Positions 61,918-64,000 of a stretch of 64,000 bases of DNA are shown piece by piece. Source of the stretch: Rhizobium bangladeshense (GTDB lineage: Bacteria > Pseudomonadota > Alphaproteobacteria > Rhizobiales > Rhizobiaceae); NCBI RefSeq assembly GCF_001662075.1, contig NZ_LYPL01000008.1, positions 62,001-126,000 on the forward strand, read 5' to 3'. The position numbers and the translations under genes are program-made. Every line of letters starts with the position of its first letter. The stretch's first letter is position 1. The notes under the pieces are model-generated. The model saw nothing but the letters and a program-made list of their open reading frames with translations. It was not told where the DNA came from and searched no databases.

Positions 61918-62553
61918 ATGGCAGAATTGTCAGAACAGAATGGCGCGGAGGAAAAGCGCCGCCGCCGCTCCCGCAAGGGGGAGACACGCCGTGCGGAGAT
62001 TCTGGCGGCGGCGATGCGGCGCTTTGCCGAAGACGGCTATCAGAACGCGGCGATCGGCGATATCGCCCGCGATGTCGGCCTGTCGCTGCCGGGTCTGTTG
62101 CATCACTTCCCGACCAAGGTCGATCTGCTGCTGGCGATCCTCGCCAAGCGCGATCTCGATAGCGCCGATTTCATCGGCCACTATCGCGCCGATCTTCGCG
62201 GCCTGCTCAGGGGCATGGTCGAAATCTTCCGCCGCAACGCCGGAATGATCGAGGTCATCAGGGCCTTCGCCATCCTGAATGCCGAAAGCCTGATGAAGGA
62301 CCACCCCGCCAAGGCCTGGTTTCTCGATCGCACCACGGAGATGCAGAAGCACATCGCCGCGACTTTCGAGCGGGCCGTCGCCGACGGCACGATCAATGCC
62401 GGCATCGACGGGCAAGCGATGGCGGCCGAACTGATCGCCGTGATGGACGGCCTGCAGATGCTCTGGCTGCGCGAGCCTGATCGCTTCGATATGGTCGGCG
62501 GCCTCGAAGCCTATATCAACCGCCTGCAGACGAGCCTCGGCCTGGAGGGCTGA
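61918..62553 (+). CDS. TetR-family transcriptional regulator
   Basis: A 211-residue TetR protein. A basic N terminus precedes the helix-turn-helix (about residues 25-70: AAAMRRFAEDGYQNAAIGDI, GLSLPGLLHHFPTKVDLLLA), and the C-terminal ligand domain spans about 80-205. It is divergent from the GH3 beta-glucosidase and shares the operator at 61836-61851, so it probably represses that gene until a sugar-derived ligand binds. Confidence 0.9.
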   Translation: MAELSEQNGAEEKRRRRSRKGETRRAEILAAAMRRFAEDGYQNAAIGDIARDVGLSLPGLLHHFPTKVDLLLAILAKRDLDSADFIGHYRADLRGLLRGMVEIFRRNAGMIEVIRAFAILNAESLMKDHPAKAWFLDRTTEMQKHIAATFERAVADGTINAGIDGQAMAAELIAVMDGLQMLWLREPDRFDMVGGLEAYINRLQTSLGLEG

Positions 62554-62633
62554 AACGACCTCCGGTTCGGTGGTGGCATCTTCACCCGTTGAAGCGCATC
62601 GGATCGACGGTTGCGCGATGGCGGCTGGGAGAC

Positions 62634-62936
62634 TTAATGCGGATGCAACATACCTTTGGAGCGTTCTCGAACATAGCTGGCACAGAGTTTCTTCAGGCAC
62701 CGGTACGATCCAATTCCGAGAAGGCTGCTCAGCCTTATAACTGTCGTTTGCGAAACGCCGCAGTTTTTTGCGACTGCTGCAGCGCTCTCGAAGGCAATCA
62801 TGTCCGGCTGCTCAAGCATCCGCCTGGCCACCTGTTCCACTTGGTGTGGGAGGAGGATTCGTCCCTCAGCGATGAACTGTTTCAGTTCCTGAAAAGTTTG
62901 AGGACGTTGATCTCTCAAAGGACGCATGGCTGACAT
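62634..62936 (-). pseudogene. RpiR-family regulator, truncated after the DNA-binding domain
   Basis: A 100-residue frame holding only the N-terminal helix-turn-helix of an RpiR regulator: QVEQVARRMLEQPDMIAFES, AAVAKNCGVSQTTVIRLSSL and GIGSYRCLKKLCASYVRE. The SIS sugar-phosphate domain (normally about 180 residues more) is absent. A stop follows YVRERSKGMLHPH, and I find no SIS-like sequence downstream. It lies next to an inositol dehydrogenase gene, where RpiR-type IolR regulators are common. It is a likely remnant; a short DNA-binding protein is less likely. Confidence 0.6.
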
Positions 62937-63038
62937 TGGCGCCTCCGTGGCAGATGCGTTTCGAGCAGGATAAATCGTCGCATTTGGGGGAATGGGCGAC
63001 GCAGCTTGCGATGTGGACCGGACTGCATCGCCATGACG

Positions 63039-64000
63039 TCAATTGACGGCAACCGGCCTGCCTGTCTGCCAGCTCACAGTGGCGGCCTCTGCCAATTTCT
63101 GAGCCTGAAGGCCATCCAGCCCCCCTGGCCTCGGCGAGGGGTTGCCACTGTCGATCGCTTCGATGAAGGCGTTGATCTCGTTGGCGTAGGCCTGTGCATA
63201 GCGTTCGAGGAAGAAATATTGAACAGGATCGCCGCTGACGCCGTTTGCATTGGAAAGCTCGACGCTCGTCGCATGGATATTCTTCGCCGCAAGCATACCG
63301 GCAGCTCCATGCACTTCAATGCGCTGGTCATAGCCATAAGTCGCCCGGCGAGAATTGGTGATGACGGCAATGCGGCCCGAAGCCGTCTGCATTTGCACGG
63401 CGGCGGTATCCACATCGCCCTCGGCCCCGATTGCCTTGTCGACGAGAGACGACCCAAGCGCGTTCACGACGACGAATTCCTCGCCCATGAGGAAGCGGGC
63501 CATGTCGAAGTCGTGGATCATCATGTCGCGGAACAGACCACCGGAGGATTTGACGTAGTCGGCAGGCGGCGGCGCTGGATCCCGGCTGGTGATCGTCACG
63601 ATTTCGATTGCGCCGACTTCGCCCCGGCGCAGGCGCTCTTCCACACTCGCGAAGTTGGGGTCAAAGCGGCGATTGAAACCGATCATCAAGGTCGACGTGT
63701 TTTTCTCAACGACCTCGAGGCAGGTATTGATGCGCTCGACCGAGAGGGAGACCGGCTTTTCGCAAAGGATCGCCTTGCCAGCTCGCGCCGCCGCCTCGAT
63801 GAGATCGGCGTGGCTCGGGGTCGGCGTCGCGATAAGGATCGCATCCACGTTTGGGGAATTGATGACGTCCTCCGGGTCGCCCACCTCGGCGCCGGTCTGC
63901 GAGGCAAGCGTCTCTGCCGATGCCTTGAATGCATCCGCCACATAGGCAAGCTTCGCCTTCGGGTTCGCCGCGATAGTTGCGGCATGCACCTTGCCTATGC
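63039..64000 (-). CDS. iolG: Inositol 2-dehydrogenase-family oxidoreductase, partial
   Basis: A GFO/IDH/MocA-family NAD-dependent dehydrogenase that runs off the right edge. The frame stays open to base 64000 (RIGKVHAATIAANPKAKL, missing only the first few residues and the GxGxxG start). Key stretches are ILIATPTPSHADLIEAAARA, ILCEKPVSLSVERI (Glu-Lys-Pro) and GLFRDMMIHDFDMARFLMG with the catalytic Asp-x-x-x-His region. The pattern fits IolG/IdhA, which oxidises myo-inositol to 2-keto-myo-inositol. About 320 residues are visible. The truncated RpiR gene follows it. Confidence 0.85.
   Translation of the reverse strand, partial: IGKVHAATIAANPKAKLAYVADAFKASAETLASQTGAEVGDPEDVINSPNVDAILIATPTPSHADLIEAAARAGKAILCEKPVSLSVERINTCLEVVEKNTSTLMIGFNRRFDPNFASVEERLRRGEVGAIEIVTITSRDPAPPPADYVKSSGGLFRDMMIHDFDMARFLMGEEFVVVNALGSSLVDKAIGAEGDVDTAAVQMQTASGRIAVITNSRRATYGYDQRIEVHGAAGMLAAKNIHATSVELSNANGVSGDPVQYFFLERYAQAYANEINAFIEAIDSGNPSPRPGGLDGLQAQKLAEAATVSWQTGRPVAVN

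Noticed and set aside
1..64000. tRNA or rRNA genes, CRISPR arrays, complete insertion sequences, replication origins.
   Set aside because: I found no cloverleaf-like or rRNA-like sequence, no spaced direct-repeat array, no transposase frame and no repABC-type genes in the window.

Overview
The window is high-GC, gene-dense alphaproteobacterial DNA, most likely from a Rhizobium of the leguminosarum/etli group. The evidence is a vicibactin (vbs) siderophore cluster with an RpoI-type sigma factor, a Rhizobium intergenic mosaic (RIME-like) palindromic element, a dadA/alr/lrp block and an iolG-type dehydrogenase. I see no rRNA, tRNA, CRISPR array or intact insertion sequence. The mix of transporters, catabolic genes, a quorum-sensing pair and several gene remnants resembles a large accessory replicon or a chromosomal accessory region; the sequence alone does not say which.

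Layout. (1) 1-7.1 kb is a decaying catabolic zone: an LDH2-type oxidoreductase with its FCD/GntR regulator and two operator copies, an aldehyde dehydrogenase remnant next to a 16-bp inverted repeat, a frameshifted second GntR, a ProC-like reductase, a frameshifted small periplasmic protein, a rhizobial periplasmic protein, and a head-to-head junction of two 5'-truncated genes (XRE-cupin regulator and beta-alanine:pyruvate aminotransferase). (2) 7.2-11.3 kb holds an AraC regulator and the alanine catabolism set dadA, alanine racemase and a divergent lrp. (3) 11.3-13.4 kb holds a LuxR/LuxI quorum-sensing pair and an XRE regulator. (4) 13.4-23.5 kb is a collinear eight-gene run: GH15 glucoamylase-like, GMC oxidoreductase, VioB/RebD-like ferritin-fold protein, small dehydrogenase subunit, two TIM-barrel sugar isomerases, MBL-fold protein and ThDP decarboxylase. 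I do not recognise this set as a described pathway. (5) 23.5-28.9 kb holds a PAS-GGDEF-EAL protein and a nitrate-type ABC transporter (nrtABD-like) behind a sigma-54 promoter and an attenuator-like leader.

(6) 28.9-47.9 kb is the iron region. It contains vbsP, the vbsGSO and vbsADL operons reading away from a shared 194-bp intergenic with two mirror-image ECF promoters, rpoI, an acetyltransferase, fhuD-fhuB uptake genes without an ATPase, an SDR/AraC pair, a FhuF-type reductase and a TonB-dependent receptor behind an iron-responsive (IRO) palindrome. These genes together would make, export, re-import and reductively release a cyclic trihydroxamate siderophore. (7) 48-57.8 kb holds a broken peptide-ABC ATPase, an IclR regulator and a complete peptide-type ABC transporter operon that also encodes an alpha/beta hydrolase and a gamma-glutamyltransferase-family enzyme. 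(8) 58-64 kb holds an L,D-transpeptidase, an OmpA-type lipoprotein, a GH3 beta-glucosidase with a divergent TetR and its operator, a truncated RpiR regulator and a partial inositol 2-dehydrogenase running off the right edge.

The least explained unit is the 12-23.5 kb quorum-sensing-linked cluster. Its flavoprotein, small subunit and xylose-isomerase-fold pair suggest oxidation-dependent cleavage or remodelling of a glycoside; that is an inference. The best mechanistic oddity is the vicibactin synthetase, whose condensation domain has lost the catalytic histidine of the HHxxxDG motif.
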